Program-made: the position numbers and the translations under genes
Part shown: positions 6,584-6,686 of the stretch, one piece after another
Position numbering within the stretch: position 1 is the stretch's first letter
Layout of the letters: each line of letters starts with the position of its first letter
NCBI GenBank assembly: GCA_904501945.1
Contig: CAJGCU010000107.1
Location: 1 to 6,686 of the forward strand
Source of the DNA: an uncultured Bacteroidaceae bacterium
GTDB taxonomy: Bacteria > Bacteroidota > Bacteroidia > Bacteroidales > Bacteroidaceae
Direction: 5' to 3'
Length of the DNA stretch: 6,686 nt
Notes under the pieces: generated by a model
Databases searched by the model: none
Seen by the model: the letters and a program-made list of their open reading frames with translations, nothing else
What the model was told of the DNA's origin: nothing

Positions 6584-6605
6584 AAAAAAGGCACCAGCAT
6601 GCCTT
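6584..6605 (-). terminator. Intrinsic terminator of an upstream minus-strand gene
   Basis: On the minus strand, AAGGCA (6605-6600), a 6-nt loop TGCTGG, then TGCCTT (6593-6588) form a 6-bp stem. Its 3' arm runs into a T-tract, six Ts in all from 6589 to 6584, followed by C. This is rho-independent terminator architecture. It implies that a gene transcribed leftward ends a little upstream (6606-6686 or beyond) and is insulated from the promoter at 6512-6543. Confidence 0.55.
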
Positions 6606-6686
6606 AAGCAAATTGCAGCAACGCCTGCACTTCCGCTGCGGGACACATCAACTCCCCGCACCTTCATATCCGTACCCGCCGCCTCC
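6606..6686 (-). other. Possible 3' end of an upstream minus-strand gene
   Basis: This short G/C-richer stretch probably holds the end or 3' flank of a leftward gene, because a terminator follows. One minus-strand frame reads GGGYGYEGAGS and stops at TGA 6650-6648. Another reads from ATG at 6647-6645 as MCPAAEVQALLQFA and stops at TAA 6606-6604, but has an in-frame stop further up. The third stays open from the edge through the terminator, which is unlikely for a real gene. I do not recognise any of these tails and cannot choose between them. Confidence 0.25.

Noticed and set aside
6544..6686. Minus-strand frame open from the window edge through the terminator and inverted repeat
   Set aside because: A coding frame running through an intrinsic terminator is unlikely; the translation is low-complexity and I recognise no family.

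Overview
The window looks like chromosomal DNA from a Bacteroidales bacterium, most likely Prevotella or a close relative. Three things point there. The proteins resemble Bacteroidales families (NAD kinase ending in MMWGADSR, ExbD with MTDIIFLLLIFF, an ABC exporter with LSEGQAQRIAIAR). The promoters fit the Bacteroidetes sigma-ABfr pattern (TTTG, about 20 bp, TAnnTTTG). The starts sit behind A/T-rich leaders without Shine-Dalgarno sequences. The placement comes from pattern recognition, not a database search.

Layout: on the minus strand at the left edge, exbB (154-777) is followed after 6 bp by the start of exbD (1-147, cut by the window edge). Together these are the proton-channel part of a TonB-type energy-transduction complex. 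A 171-bp intergenic region (778-948) separates them from a plus-strand pair, nadK (949-1833) and a half-size ABC exporter (1838-3493), which are 4 bp apart. The intergenic region holds two promoters that face each other, a palindrome between their -7 boxes, and a short direct repeat.

Convergent to the ABC gene, with only 4 bp between the stop codons, is a large minus-strand gene (3498-6485, 995 aa). It has two receiver-like domains, a helical linker, an ATP-grasp domain of the PEP synthase/pyruvate phosphate dikinase type, and a conserved C-terminal block. The canonical phosphohistidine motif and the PEP-binding TIM barrel are missing. It would commonly be annotated as PEP synthase, but the sequence does not support that activity. 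It is the most interesting object in the window. Its own promoter (6512-6543) is near-consensus. Upstream lie an 8-bp inverted repeat and a minus-strand intrinsic terminator (6584-6605) that probably ends a gene mostly outside the window.

The genes are mainly housekeeping or conserved Bacteroidales functions: ion-motive energy transduction, NADP supply, export, and a putative signal-controlled ATP-dependent enzyme. I see no mobile element, CRISPR array, tRNA, rRNA or phage gene.
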